A DNA stretch of 64,000 nucleotides, taken from the NCBI RefSeq assembly GCF_024323335.1, contig NC_066585.1:536618769-536682768 (forward strand), given 5' to 3'. The DNA is from Lathyrus oleraceus. Taxonomy: Eukaryota; Streptophyta; Magnoliopsida; Fabales; Fabaceae. The translations under genes were made by a program, and so were the position numbers. The notes below the pieces were generated by a model. That model was not told the origin of the DNA. It searched no databases and saw only the letters and a program-made list of their open reading frames with translations. This document shows, piece by piece, positions 1-12,600 of this stretch; the first letter of the stretch is position 1, and every line of letters starts with the position of its first letter.

Positions 1-1812
1 ACACAGGTGGCCAAATCCAGAAAATGGCCCAAACTGGCATGCTCGCTAGGCGAGCAACTCCTTCGCCTAGCGAAGCTTGCGAATACCAGAAAATTCTGGG
101 TTTCATTCTGAGCCCATCAGGTCACAAAAATTATTATAAATAGCAGAACTTCATTCAGAAAAAGGGAGACAGAGGCAGACGGACATAAACCCTAGCAAGG
201 AAACCCTAACAGAAGCAACACAGCAAACCCTGGAGGCTAACCCAGAGAATTCAGAGCAACCCTAAAGGAAACCCTGAAGGAAACTCATCTGCGCCAAGGT
301 TATCTCCGCCCAACTCAATCCGGCACCAACCCTAAGAGTGACTTGCCAATTCAAGGTTGCAATTCAATTGCAAACAGGTTTGCATTACCATTACCGCTTT
401 ATGTTCTTAATTTGCATGTGGCATTATGATTGAATTTATAAAAATATCTTAAGTCTTGCATGTGAATTTAAGTATGTATGAATGTCTTGAACGTTTAACC
501 ATGTAATTTCTATGATGGATGCCATAGGGTTTGGAGCTTTCTGGAATTGTACTGTTATTAAAACCAGAACCCGCAGCCGCTCGCTAGCACATCGCTAAGC
601 GAGCATTCGCTAAGCCGTCGCTAGGCGAGGCAGGAGTGAACGTGACAGTCGCTGATTTTTTCGTTCTGATTTTTGCTTATCTGACATGTTTTATTGTAAT
701 CATATATTATTCACCTAACACTATTTCTGTTGTGATGCTTTTTGTTGGGTGCGACTCTTGACCGCACCTTGATTTGGTATTCTGACCTGTTTGCTGAATT
801 TTGTAAGGGTTCACATACTCACGAGAAGGTAGCTTGCTAGGTATTCCACTTTATTTGTGGGATACCATTGTGGAGATTCACCCTAATTACCTAATTGATT
901 ATAACGTGGACCTAATTACCTAATTGATTACAACTAACTAATTGATTATAAAATATTGCCTTTGAATATGTGATCTTGGACCTCTCTTTGTTGCCTCACG
1001 ATATTACGGTATTATGGTCATATCCCGCGAATGTGGGGATACACTTAGCAAAGACCCTTCGATTAAATCATCATGTCCCTATACAATAAATCATTGTCCC
1101 TCGGATGTTGCCTGCGAATATATGATTTTGTCCCTCGATGACCCGTCGTTGTAGCCTACGGTTAAATGATGATCGTCCCTTCGAATGCTAAGGTATCCTT
1201 ACAAATGTTGCCTTCAATGACCAAACGATGACCCTACGATGTCCCTTTACATCCAAAGGGATAAGACTACTTACTTCTCAATAGTAAGGACAGTTTTACC
1301 CTCATAAGGATAGGAAATGCCCATAAAGACCTTGGGTGGGTATAACTCTTAATTGCTGGCTCACAACTTAAAACATTTTTCATACCTCACACTTTGCAAA
1401 TACTAGAAAATCACCACTTGGTATACATTCGTACTAGAATCATTGCCAAGTTATATTTTTCTAAACCGCTTTCAAAATTAAACGAGATAAATACTTTGTA
1501 TACATTCGTACAAGAATCATTACAAAGTTAAACTCTCTTTTCAAAACATTTTTTAAGCAATTCACAAACACTTTTTTTCAGACAAACATAAGTGATCAAG
1601 CAATTAAGAGCCCATGGATAACCATGGATACAAAGGGTGCTAACACCTTCCTTTTGTATAATGTACCTCCCAAACCCAAAATCTAATTAAGGTCTTTCCT
1701 GTTCTTTTCCACCTTTCCTTATTGGATAAAAGAAAAGTCGGTGGCGACTCTTGCTAACCGCGACATTTGCTTTCCAAAGCAAAAACACACAAAGTCAGTT
1801 CACCGTATGACA
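1..1812 (+). mobile_element. LTR retrotransposon LTR, 3' part (Ogre/Tat-like), 5' end outside window
   Basis: The segment has no open coding frame and has LTR architecture. A TATA box lies at 135-142, followed by a transcribed-leader-like stretch with repeated AAACCCT words. Later come a block naming a change to 'gggtgctaacaccttcc' (near 1636) and the phrase GGTGGCGACTC (near 1741). The same two marks occur near the 3' ends of the other large LTRs in this window (6900, 26168, 54787, 58590). Beyond about 1812 the sequence becomes an antisense Ogre gag, so the LTR end is put at ...GTATGACA, with CACTT as the likely target-site copy. Whether this is a solo LTR or the end of a full element cannot be told, because its left part is missing. 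The family assignment is inferred from the shared end motifs. Confidence 0.7.
135..142 (+). promoter_or_regulatory. TATA box of the first LTR
   Basis: TATAAATA sits in an LTR and is followed by a leader-like region, which fits an RNA polymerase II core promoter. Function is inferred from position and sequence only. Confidence 0.5.
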
Positions 1813-2083
1813 CACTTCTCTAACCAACTCATCACATTCTTCTTCCTCGATCACATTAACCGAAAATCTGTTATGAATAGGCAAGGGATTTGTTTTGACA
1901 TTAGGCTTCTCTTTCGAGAAAGATAAAATATTATGGTCGATAAGCTCTTGCACCTTGTTCTTAAGAGACCAACCATCCTTAGTAACATGTTTTATATATC
2001 CAGCATGATATGCATAGGAAGCATTAAGATTATGCCTGGAATTATAGAGGAAGTGGTTTGTGGGGTTTCTTTAGGCACGATTG
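1813..2083 (-). pseudogene. gag: Ogre-like gag relic, C-terminal part (antisense)
   Basis: The minus strand reads as the C-terminal part of a Tat/Ogre-type gag. Recognisable words are SYAYHAGYIKHV near the start, then KVQELIDHNILSFSKEKPNVKTNPLP, here split by eye, and an acidic IEEEE stretch before the frame is cut at about 1813. It continues the gag fragment found at 6982-7800; a solo LTR separates the two. The left cut is the insertion point of the LTR at 1-1812. No pol, reverse transcriptase or integrase follows, so the element is only a remnant. The assignment rests on recognising the Ogre gag word order and is fairly secure. Confidence 0.7.
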
Positions 2084-5000
2084 TGTAAGACCCTAATTTT
2101 GGCCCTAAAGATCCCTCATGGCATCATAACATTGCATTTGCAAAGCCTCAAGGATCATAAGCATCTTGGTTCCCTTTACCTTTGGGTGGGACTTCTTGTG
2201 AGTGATTTGAGATCACCAAGCATGTTTGATTTGTATATCATTATTTTTCTTATTTTTGCTTATTAACCAAAAGCACAAAAATATGTCACTAACATCTTTT
2301 GTTTGTAGCTTGAGCAATCACAAAGTCAAGAGCTTCAAGGAGATCCTTTGTGCAGAGATATGGCCAAATGAAGATGAAAGCAAGCATGGTAATGGTTCTC
2401 AAAGCTCTCATCCATAAAATATTCTTCCCTAGCATCTCAATTCATCATTTTTGATCAAAGCAAGTCAAAGGGTTTGAGGTTTGTCCTCCAAAGAAACCAT
2501 AATCCATTTGTGCACCACAATGCCTTGCTCTTGAAGCAACCTCAGCTCATGATCAAATGCAACCAAGGGAAGTTCTTTAACTCATCATTTCATGAATATT
2601 TGAACTTACTTGAGTGTCCTCAATCATCATTTCATCAGGATATGAGTTGTGGACTTGAGAAGTTGATCAGTCAATTCATCTGACTATTTTGAAATGCACT
2701 GAGACCTAACTTTTTATGTGTTGGTCAACTGGAGATGATTCCAAAAGAAAAAATGTTCTTAAGGACAATATGAACAACTTTCCTGTTCATCAAAAATTGA
2801 TTTGAAGCTTTGAAGGTCATCTCCCATTCTAAGACATTATAGGTCATTTTGACTGAAACCCTAATTTTGGGTCAACTTCCCAAGAACATAACTCATTCAT
2901 TTTTTATGATTTTGAGGTGGGATCAAATGCATTGTAAAGCTTAAGATGTCTACTTAAAATGTTATGTTGAACAAAATTTCAAAATCTCAAAATAAATACA
3001 TGTGATAATGCAAAACATTATAGGTCACTTTGGACCAAATGCATTGAAAGGCAAAAAAGTCCAACTTCAAGTGCCCATAACTCTTTCATCAAAAATCCAA
3101 ATGATGCAAAATTTAAGTCCATTTTGATTATCTTGAAAAGATCTACAACTTTGATGTTGGAGGTGTTTTCATTTGAGGCTTGAATCATCAAAATAGAGGG
3201 GCTTGAACATTGGCCAAATTTAGAAACTTTGCCTTTACATGTTTTGCACCTTGCACTTTAAACTCAAATTTCACAAATTTACACACTTCAAATGGATTTT
3301 TGCCCAACATAAGAATTGTTCCTTACATCAAAACCCTTCCAACCATTACTCACATGCTCATGTTTGGATTTGGAAAATGGCATTTTCAAAGAGGAGAAGT
3401 TTTAGGCATGATTATGCATAACACATTGTAACTCATTATACAAGCTTGTGCATTGCCAATTCCACGACCATTTCAGTTCAATTATGCTTCAGAGTGCATT
3501 TGGCATTGATTTTGGGCCTTTTGAGTGATCATGCAAGCCCATGCAATGAATATCCAATTCCATGCACACGACTTTGGTCACACTTACCTTGCCATTCCAT
3601 CTATAAATAAGAGCCCCACTCCATTCAAATTTCATCCATGAATCAACCTGAAATGCTGCTGAATTGAAAACCTAACCTCTCACCAAAGGAGCTATTTCAC
3701 TTTTCTTCAATTTTCTCAGATCTAAAATTCAACTACATCTGGTTGAATCTTTGGATCTAAAGCTCCTAGACCTTCATCCTTTAGTCCATTGCACTTCTGT
3801 TTTTCCAAAGGAAGCGAGGAAACAAGCTCAAATCTCCAGAATCCAAGGTTGTTCTTCAACTGGTTTTTTCTTCGAAACTCATCATCTATTGATCTATTTG
3901 ATTGGATTTTGTGTTGGATGAAGTCCTCTCAATAGAGGCATCATTATTATGCATTTAATTTTTGAAATCCATCAAGTTCACAAGAACATCACAGAATTTC
4001 CATCTCTGATTTCTCTCAATATAGAGATCTAGAATGGAATTGAGTGGTACAGGGATGATGTACATCATCCCAGCTTTCCAATGATGTATGGATCGTGTAT
4101 TTTGGTTAAGCTTTTGAAACCTGCAAATGTCACCGGAATCTTCATGCTCACCGGAGAAGAAGGTGGCTCCGGTGGCCGTCCCTTTGCCAGATGCATCATG
4201 AGCCCTTGGATTTGATCTCCATATTTAATCTCCACTGTCCGATGTTATGACTTTGTTTTAATGTTTGTGTGACACATTGTTTTTTTGATCAGCCATGTCA
4301 ATTAATGAGGCTTGATCAGACGCTCCTTGTTTTTTTTTAATTTCTTATTTTCTGATTTTTATTTCTTTTATTTCCATTATTTTCAAAAATTCATATCTTC
4401 TTCATTTTAATTCCAAAAAATATGGGACCAATTGCATTCTTCTCCAAATAATATCTAGTTTCTGATTTTGATTTTTAACATTTTTTATTTTGTCATTTGA
4501 TATTTTTTGTGAATTTTCTCTTTTCTGGTTATTTTTAATTCATTTTAAATAGTTTTTGATATTCAAAAAATACAAAAATATTTTCCTAACCTATTTGAAT
4601 GATGATGAATCTATGAAAAATATTCTCATCAATTTTTTAATTTATTTGAGATTTATTTGAGATTTTAGTTCAATTGGGTTATTTTTATGCATTTTTAATT
4701 GATTAAAAATAGTTTCTGACTTTTAAAAATGCTGAATTTTTTTGTCAAACTTTGTTTGACCTTGCTGAACTTAGGATAAATCACTTGGACTTTTCAAAGT
4801 TGATTTGAAGTGATTTTGAAGTTTGACCTTTCTTTTATTTTTAATTCAAGTTTATTTTAATATTAAAAATGCCAAAAATATTTTGCTTATTGTTTGACTT
4901 CCAATCTTCATCTCATTTCTGATTTCTCGTTGTTTGACTTTGACTCTCAATGTCATTTGGTCAACACACATGGATTGGTACATTCTTATTCACCTTTTGC

Positions 5001-6976
5001 ATTTTATTCTTTCCATTTCCATTTCCATTATTCATCTTCTTTTTCTTCTTCTTTTTTCTTTTTGATCAATGAGTTGAAGGTTGATAAGTTAGCATTGATT
5101 AGGGAGACTTAATCTTCCTTGATCCAAATCTAATTCATCTTGATCAATTGATCAAGTGAATGGTTTTGCATTAAGGATAGGTTGTTTCCTAAATCATGCA
5201 AAAGACTTAAACCAATACAAGATCAATTCTCTTCTTCTTTTTGGCATGGCAAGTTGTTAGAACTTGGTTCACTAATCAAGACTTCTAACTTGTGTTGTTG
5301 CCTACATTATTATTGACCGGCCTTAGATAGTTGTGACTTCTACATAAGTCCAATTACGATTGCTTAACATAGCGCTAAATTTGCCTTATGGCACACTAAC
5401 TATTAACCATTAACAATTAACATTTATTTTATACACTTTACTTTTATGCAATTTATCATTCTTGCACATATTATTCATTTGCTTTTTCCTTTGCTCATTG
5501 GAGCACATGTTTATGTTAATGCCATTTGCCTTTTGCCCACTTGGGTATATAATTGTGTATATATCTTTTGTGCTTGTGTTTGTCTGTTTGTTGTGAACTC
5601 AAATGTGAAGAATTGGACAAAATGGACTTAGATTTTAGGACCTTACCCAAGCAAATGGAGTTTGAAGAGCAACTAGGCCTCATGCCTTTAGAGTGCTTAA
5701 ATGTCAAAGAGCAACTAGGCCTCATGCCTTTAGAATGCTTAAAGCTTAAGGATGAACATTGAAAGGACCCTATTCTAAACTTCCTCTTGTCCATTCTTTG
5801 ATTGTATTATAGAACCTTTTGATGTGTGTTTTCTTGTGCTAGGATTTCTAACTTGAGATTAATTGAGGAACCATTACCATGAGCTTCTAAGAGAGAGAGA
5901 TCCAAGATACATTGAGGAGCCTTGTCCAAGAATTCATTGATTGTTGATTCTTTGAGTTTATGATTGTGATTGCTTATTCCAAAGGATGGGAGCTACTTTG
6001 ATCATCAATATGATCTCAAGAAAGGAACTCCATTTGTGGTTTTGTTTCTTATCTCTTACCTCTTGTATGCTTAGGATCTTAGCCCTTCTTCTTCTTCTCT
6101 CCACTCTAACCCAAGCCAAAACTTTTGTGCAAACATTTAACATTTGTTTTTTAACATTAGAAACTTAAGCCTTATGCTTTTGATTTTCAAACTTTCTTTT
6201 CATAACACTTATTTTGAATTGAACTTCTAAGTCAAATTTGACCATTTTGTAAATACTTCTCATTGGTAAATATAACTCATTCAAATACTTTTGTGGTTTC
6301 AATGGCCACTTCTTTAATCAAATTTTTTTATAACCTTTGCTATTAGGTTTGAGTTATCCTTGAGGTAGATATAATACTCACCTTTATCCTTAGTGATGGA
6401 CAATGAGTCTTCCATGCTTATTATAGGGTTAACCCCTCACTAGCATGTTGAAGCTATCCTCACATGGTGGATTTGTGGTTTTAGGTTGAGTTTTCTCCCT
6501 TGGATAACAAAAGACCTTAAGGATTTTAGACTAATCAATCCACTCACTCATTTTGAGATTTTTACCCTGAACTACGAGGTTTTGATCCTAATCTTTTTTA
6601 AGATGGTACGTAGGCAATGGGTTCATCCATTCAAACACAAAAATGTAAATAAAACTTGTATATTCTTTTCTCATCTCTTCAATCATGTTTGCACAAATAA
6701 ATTTTCACAAAATACCAACCTTACAACAAATATGAAAAGGGTTCCCTAGGAGTACCTAGGATGTTTTGGGTGCCTAACACCTTCTCATTGCATAACCAAC
6801 CCCCTTACCCAGATCTCTGACTCTCTTTTACTAGTTTTTGATTCGATAAAACTTTTAGGTTTTTGTTCGCTTTCTAACCATTCCTTTGGATAAATAGAAG
6901 TGCGGTGGCGACTCGACTTGTATGATTTACCTTGGATTTAGTCAATATCTCTAATGGTAACGAATACCCCGCTACA
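2084..6976 (+). mobile_element. Solo LTR, Ogre-like, 4893 bp (copy A)
   Basis: It starts TGTAAGACCCTAATTTTGG and ends CCCCGCTACA. GATTG is present on both sides (2079-2083 and 6977-6981), a perfect 5-bp target duplication. No primer-binding site or polypurine tract adjoins it, and the flanks are the two halves of one antisense gag, so it is a solo LTR left by LTR-LTR recombination. Its start, TATA position and 3' block (CGAGGTTTTGATCC, GTACGTAGGC, AACACCTTCTC, GGTGGCGACTC) are shared with the LTRs at 21512, 28356 and 56374, but overall it is a separate subfamily. A 42-bp direct duplication lies at about 5667-5750. Small reading frames inside it have no recognisable product. Confidence 0.9.
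3602..3609 (+). promoter_or_regulatory. TATA box of solo LTR A
   Basis: TATAAATA occurs 1.5 kb into the LTR, in the context CTATAAATAAGAGCCCC. The same context recurs at 29478 in the related LTR C (CTATAAATAGAGCCC), which supports it as the conserved core promoter. Confidence 0.6.
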
Positions 6977-6981
6977 GATTG

Positions 6982-7800
6982 CACCTACGTGAACAAGGTA
7001 AGGTAGAAATTGGGTGTAAGTTGCAAGAATCTTATCATATTGAGGATGTCTTCCATTATTATTCCATGGCCTATTAGTCACACGCCCTTGGTTTATGTCA
7101 TTCTAAATAGGCTATTGGTTTTGATGAACTTGAGCCTGGGGCGACTGCTAATGTCAAGGAGCTTGAGCCTGCGGAGGCTGTTGGTACTGAGTTTATGGTT
7201 GATATTGGAATGGTGGTTCCTAGTATTGGGCATCCATAATTTAAGGATAGGGATAATATGGCATGGGAGCCATATAAGGTTGAAATTGGGGGTGGAGATT
7301 TTCCATCACAACACTCGTCTCCCCTTCCTTTTTCTTAGCGAAGCTACCTTATGGTTTCTTGGCCACTGCTTTTCGATTAGAAGTGTCGATAATCTTCCCA
7401 GTTTTCAGACCATTTTCAATATGTTCACCGATTGTCACAATGTCAGAGAAACTTGAAAACATACTACCGACCATTTTCTCGAAATACAAACCCTAAAGTG
7501 TACCCACGAAAATGTCAGTCAATTTTGTATCAGACAACAAAAGTCTAACGTGAGCATACATTTCTCGCTATCTCTGAGCATACTCTTTAAAAGTTTTGTT
7601 TGTTCTCTGAATATGATTTTGCATTTGTAGCCTTGTAGGAGCCATGTCTAAGTTATACTTATTTTGTTTCAATAAAGGATTCAGATAGGTCCTTCCAAGA
7701 TCGGATCTTGCTGCACTCGAGGCCCATATACTAGTCAAGAGATGCCCCAAGTAATTCAAGAAAAGTTTTCTTCAAACCAAGTAATTCAAGCCATGTTTTC
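6982..7800 (-). pseudogene. gag: Ogre-like gag relic, central part (antisense)
   Basis: Minus-strand reading gives the characteristic Ogre/Tat gag series. From right to left these are LDxYMxLE, KIRSWKDL, YNLDMAPTRLQ, then KTFKEYAQRWRE-like, a FEKMVGS-like word, IGEHIENGLKTGKI-like, and a proline/glutamine/tyrosine-rich tail. It needs at least one frame change near 7690 and contains many stops (for example the tryptophan of LDWYM reads as stop). It is therefore an old pseudogene. The rest of the same gag lies at 1813-2083 on the far side of solo LTR A. The right edge near 7800 is where homology stops, next to a short direct repeat (CAAGTAATTCAAG, twice). Confidence 0.75.
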
Positions 7801-9290
7801 TGTGTGGTCGGTGATTCTTCGCGGCTAGCCGGAGAGGTCTATGACGGATGCGTTGGCGGTTTAGTTGGTGTCATGGTGGGTTTAAGTGTTTTGGCCGTGT
7901 AATGTCTTGTTGTTTATTGTGGAAGCTTGTTCACCGACTGGAGGTTTGTGACGTGATGATGGTGTTCATTGTTGAGTTTGGAGAGGGTGGAATACGATTA
8001 TGTGTTATAGATGTACAACAATTTTGTGGTTATGAAGGAAGGAAGTTATGAATAGTATATGGTGATGAGTTCACTTAGTGAAAAAAAAAATCACGTTGAA
8101 GCTTTCTATTGATGCCACTCTTTTTTTTTGTTACCTTTTTTTATTTGCTCATTGAGAGATGACAGTTCATTGGGGATCAGAATGGAAAAATTAACGTGTT
8201 CTCCCCATGTCATTGAAGTCCTCTTTTTTTTCTTTCTAAAAACTCTTTTTTCTCTTTTTTCCATTTTAATCGGTAATAGAGAGATCTAAGTGAAATAAGG
8301 AATATTGATTGTGAGCTATTGATTACTTGAATCCAATGGTCAAAAGCTAAGCTTTTAGTAAACAAATTAGGGTTTTATTTTTGGTGTAATTCCTAAATGG
8401 CCCTTGGATATTTTGAGAATAAAAAATGAGTTTTAAAAAATTAAGTGAAATAAAATATGTTTTTAATAAAAACAAATAAAAATCAAATTATTATTTATTT
8501 GTTCCTATTTGTTTTTTCTTGATATTTTGACAAAAAAAACAATAGAAGGAATTGAAATGAATAAATATCAGACGGGAAAATGCGCGAAAAAATAAAATGA
8601 ACGCATTAAAATAATCTACGCGTAATAAATTTCCGTAAAACAGGTAGGTAAAGATCAAACTTTGCAATAAAAAAGGTTTGGTTTAAAAGGCTCAGATTGA
8701 TGAAAATGCGGCCACCCGAAGGCATGAAAAATAATTTGAGCACACTAGTTCAAACTATGCATAACGTATATTGATTAAACAAACAATTGCAGACCCAAAC
8801 TTGTAAAAATTGTTCACTGATTTCATACGCGATCAAGAAATCAATTCATCTGATCTGTCTGTAAAACCAAAATTTTATTCTAAACAAAATAAAATAAGGT
8901 TGAATGCATGAAAGTTTAAAATGCCTAGACAAAATTGGGGTCTGAAAAATACCACTGAAAATTGAAACTCCTTCAAGACTAGGGTGAAAGGGTTGATTAG
9001 CAGTAAAGTGATGACATTTAAGAGAAATGGCTCAAAGATGGACATCTCGATCAATAAGCCATGTGATATCCAAAGCAAGGAATCCTCAATACCCCTAGCA
9101 TTGGCCTATTCTAAGGAAAGTGGCGAGTGAGAAGTTAATGACATAAATATCTTGAGAGTTAGAGAAACTGCACTAAACAATCCAATGTTTATCTTTGAAA
9201 TAACTTAAAAGCTTGTGATGGGATCTGTAAGCGAGGAAAAAATTCCACAACCTGAAAAAGGATAGTCATATGTTTAATGTCCGCACATAA
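7801..9290. other. Unassigned AT-rich repeat-like stretch
   Basis: About 1.5 kb without a recognisable gene. The left edge joins the antisense gag relic. The only notable content is homopolymer and T-rich runs (8080-8270, 8450-8600). In the antisense direction it lies where the 5' untranslated region and 5' LTR of the Ogre relic would be, but I cannot see LTR ends in it. Confidence 0.3.
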
Positions 9291-10537
9291 TGTTCGCTTT
9301 TGGAACAAGATTTGTTTATGCCCTTAAAAGGTTTTGATGATAACAAAGTATTTAAAGAACAATAGGGTTTACTAATATTTGTTCAAGTGTGCAGGATCAT
9401 AAACTAAAGAATTCATCATTAATCTTGTTGAAAGCATAAGTGAAGAAGGTATACTCAAATTTTGGATGATCAGAATATGAAGATGTTCATCAGAATCTAA
9501 AGGCATCAGACTCTGGTCTCATGACCCAGCGTTTGATGACAACTTAATTTCTAAAGACATGGAGAGCAGTTGATCCGTACACTGCAGCAAAGAAGACTTG
9601 TCTTATCAAAGCCTTAAATTTCTAGAAAGATTCAACTAAGGTTTTGTTTGGCAAAACTCAAGGATGGTGATGTGACCTCTTCAGTATGTACTACCTTTTG
9701 GTAAATACCTAGTTACTTAAAAGGTGATATGGACAATGCTATTATTCAGTGGAAAAATCTTTTGACCAGATGCAAGTCTCTAATGTCTCTCTTGGCATAT
9801 TTCTTCATTAAGTTTGTTGTTGTTCAAACCTCTAACGAATCTTTTTCTGTCTCTATAATAGGAAGCTGAAGACTCAAAGGAATGTTACAACATCACAACA
9901 CATTGAAAGATCTTAGCATAACTCTGAGATGTTATTGTAATTGTTATTGCATAAGATCTTAAGATTTCTTATCTTAGAAATCTTAGAAAGGTTGAAAACC
10001 TTTGTGATTTTTGCGCAAATTTTATAGTTCTGATTGTGTATCAAAGTATAATAGTCATCTTGTCAACTATTTTTTTTTTAAAGTAGAGGAAGTCTCTTTC
10101 CTGCGTGCTTGAGCAAGGAGGTCTTAAACCAAGGGTTTAAGAAGGAAGTCTCATTCTAGGTATATTGAGAAAGGAAGTCTTAGACTAAAGGGTTTAAGCA
10201 AAAAGTCTTGAGTAGTGGCTTAAGCAAGGAAGTTTCATTCAAGGTTGTTTGAGCATGAAGTCTTGAGTAGTGGCTTAAGAATTTGTAATTAGTTTGGTTA
10301 TAGTGAAAAGCTCTTATTGAGGCAAGAGGAATGGACTACTCTCAATTGAGGAGAGGAACCAGGATATTCTTTGTATGTTGCTTGCTTTTACTTTTGAACT
10401 TTATTTTCCGTTGTTGTAATACATTCTATCAACAGACTATGAATGTTTTCAGACTCTAAACTTCTGAGTTCAAAAGTGGAACAAATTTTTAAACACACAA
10501 TTCAATCCCCATTTCTTGTGTACTTTTTTCACCTTCA
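9291..10537 (+). mobile_element. SIRE/Maximus-like copia element, 5' LTR
   Basis: It starts TGTTCGCTTTTGGAACAAG, ends ...CACCTTCA, and is followed directly by a primer-binding site and a copia gag, so the borders are well defined (1247 bp). A TATA-like TATAATA lies at 9854-9860. The start resembles the LTR beginning at 63302 (GAACAAGATTTG..., ...TTGATGATAAC). Repeated 'aagcaaggaagtctt' style words lie between 10085 and 10290. No matching 3' LTR is visible in the window, because the internal part is cut at about 11258. Confidence 0.75.
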
Positions 10538-10539
10538 GT

Positions 10540-10551
10540 TAGTATCAGAGC
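10540..10551 (+). other. Primer-binding site (initiator Met-tRNA) of the SIRE-like relic
   Basis: TAGTATCAGAGC lies two bases after the LTR end. It matches the canonical plant TGGTATCAGAGC with one change, as expected for a decayed element. Confidence 0.75.
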
Positions 10552-10616
10552 ACATGTTATGCTAAACACTTAATCATGGTACAATGAATCGATCCTGAGA
10601 AATTTACTTGAATATC

Positions 10617-11258
10617 ATGTTTGCTCCTACTGTTTCTTATGACTATAATGCTTTTGAGAAAAGTCATTATTCTTCTAAACCACCATCATTCGGTGGTGAT
10701 TCCATTCAGTTTGGGTGGTGGAAGAGCAAAATGTATACTTACATCATTGGACTTAATGATGATTAATGAGATATACTTCAGGATGGAATTGACTTGACTA
10801 TTGATGGTGTTAGGATGGTGAAAGATAGACAAATTCATACACCAGCCCAAAAGAAAGTCTACAAAAAGCACCACTGAGTAAGGGGTATTATGATTAAGGC
10901 TTTACCTCAATCTGAATATATTAAAATCATTGAGAAGTCTACAGCTAAAACTATCTTTGAATAGTTGACTTCCACTTATGAAGGGAATCAACAAGTGAAA
11001 GAAACTAAGGCTAATCTTCTTGTTTAACACTATGAGTTATTCTGGATGAAGGATGACGAGAAAATTGAAACCATATTTTCTAGGTTTCAAACTCTTGTAT
11101 AAGGCCTTCAGATCCCTAGCAAAAGTTACACTATTGTTTACCATATAAAGAAGATCTTGATGAGTATTCCTATTAAGTACATACCCAAACTCACAATTAT
11201 TCAGGAGCCCAAATACCTGAATGTCATAAGTCTTGAAAGTCTTATTAGCAACTTTCGT
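10617..11258 (+). pseudogene. gag: SIRE-like copia gag, truncated and with stops
   Basis: From the ATG at 10617 the frame gives words typical of SIRE/Maximus gag: FEKSHYSSKPPSFGGD, WWKSKMYTYI, then KALPQSEYIKI, KETKANLL and a FSRFQTLV-like word. At least five in-frame stops interrupt it. The related gag at 41271-43072 has a parallel order (VKETKALDL, FSRFQTLIAGL, KKIVRSLP). The frame is lost at about 11258, where an unrelated antisense LTR begins, so the zinc knuckle and all of pol are absent. The piece is dead. Confidence 0.75.
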
Positions 11259-12600
11259 ACCTCGAAAAGTACGTTCCTTCGCAAAGCACATCACACGCTC
11301 GCGGAAAAAATGTTCGAACAAAGTCGGCACCGAGGTTTATTTGTCCCAATGAAGGAATAGAAAAATATCGATAAAGCCTTTGGAAAACAACATGGTCGTC
11401 ACAACCATATTTGGATTCGGGAGCCGATTACGTAGGGGAAAATATTATCACCCCTCACGTTCGTTGTACTAAACGGGAATCTTTTAGTTTAACTTGTGAT
11501 TTGAATGTTAGCTTATGTTATTTGTTTTTTTCGATTTATTAAAAATGTAAAAAGAAAAAGAAACGGATCGAAAAAGTTTTTTATTATTGTGTCTGACAAG
11601 ATTGCGGATTTTGCTCCTACGTATCTTTGGGTCCGATGGAGAACTCAAGGAATATGTAGTTCTGAGTAGAAAATGTTTGTTTGTTGGTCGATTATAGAAA
11701 AGCTATTTTGTCGCAATCGATAGATAAACATTGTTTTACCCAAGGTGAGGAGCGGGCGTTTGTATCGCATTGAATATATTTCTACATATCAACATTCACG
11801 GGAAAATGTCATTTATCTCAAATCAACGATTATGGATTAAGAATTGATTCGCATCATCTCAAGATGAAATATATTTCATTTTTTAAAAAAGGTTTTTAAG
11901 ATTAATCGCATGTCGGCGAGAAAAAGTTTGATTGTTTGAATGTTTTTTAAGTGAATGACGAATATTTGATGAGAATAAGATATGAGCCTCAGGATCAATC
12001 ACTCGAGGTTCCACTAGAATTCTAGATTCCAACAGTCCTCTTCTTTTGTCTTTACTTAAAAAATGGTTTAGAAATTACATTTGTTTTTAAGAAAAATCAC
12101 TCGATGTTTAGTCGAGGTTTGATTCATGTAAGCTTGAAAATGATTTGAAAATAGTTTGAGTTGCCTAGATTTTGAAGACTGACTTGATGTTGATCAAGTG
12201 CTCCTTGTAAGAAAGTCGTAGAGTATGCCACGAAACCAGAATCCAACCGAAATTGAAAGCAATTGAATTTGGGTCTAGACTAACTTAAAGTGGATTCATG
12301 TAGGAATAACTTTATAAGAGGCTGAGCAAAAATCTATGCGTCTAAAAATTTTCGAAAACTAAATTGAATTTAAAATTCCGAAATTGCAACACAATAAAAT
12401 CGATGTAACATATAATCAAATCATCTATAAAAAATAAAAAATTTATTAATTAAAATCTAAAAAATTAATCAAATAAAATTTTAATCAATGAATTTGTTAT
12501 TAATCTAAATAATAATAAAATCAATCCAAAAAAAAAAATCAAGACAAATACCATAAGAGGGTGTAGACATGATGGGCTAGGGTAAAAAGATTACTTACTT
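11259..12600 (-). mobile_element. Antisense LTR fragment related to the LTR at 34578-38437
   Basis: Read on the minus strand, this matches the 3' portion of the 34578-38437 LTR in order. It has a terminal CGAGGTACGA-like end, the word GGTGCCGACT (for GGTGGCGACT), the block around 'cgtgaggggtgataat' and CTACGTAATCGGCTCCCGAA. It also has the stretch near 11605-11750 corresponding to 37850-38050 (GTTCTGxGTAGAAAATGTTTGTTTGTTGGTCGA). The four hairpin repeats of that LTR are not evident here, so it is a different subfamily. The right limit is uncertain; a TGGGCCCAA-containing stretch near 12600 may still belong to it. Confidence 0.6.

Noticed and set aside
5516..5794. 92-codon frame with an internal peptide repeat
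   Set aside because: The repeat is the 42-bp DNA duplication inside solo LTR A; no protein family fits and it is inside an LTR.
7010..7456. 148-codon plus-strand frame
   Set aside because: It is the complement of the antisense Ogre gag relic, whose minus-strand reading has recognisable gag motifs.
11037..11330. 97-codon minus-strand frame
   Set aside because: It spans the joint between the SIRE-like gag and an antisense LTR, so it is a chimera of two unrelated pieces.
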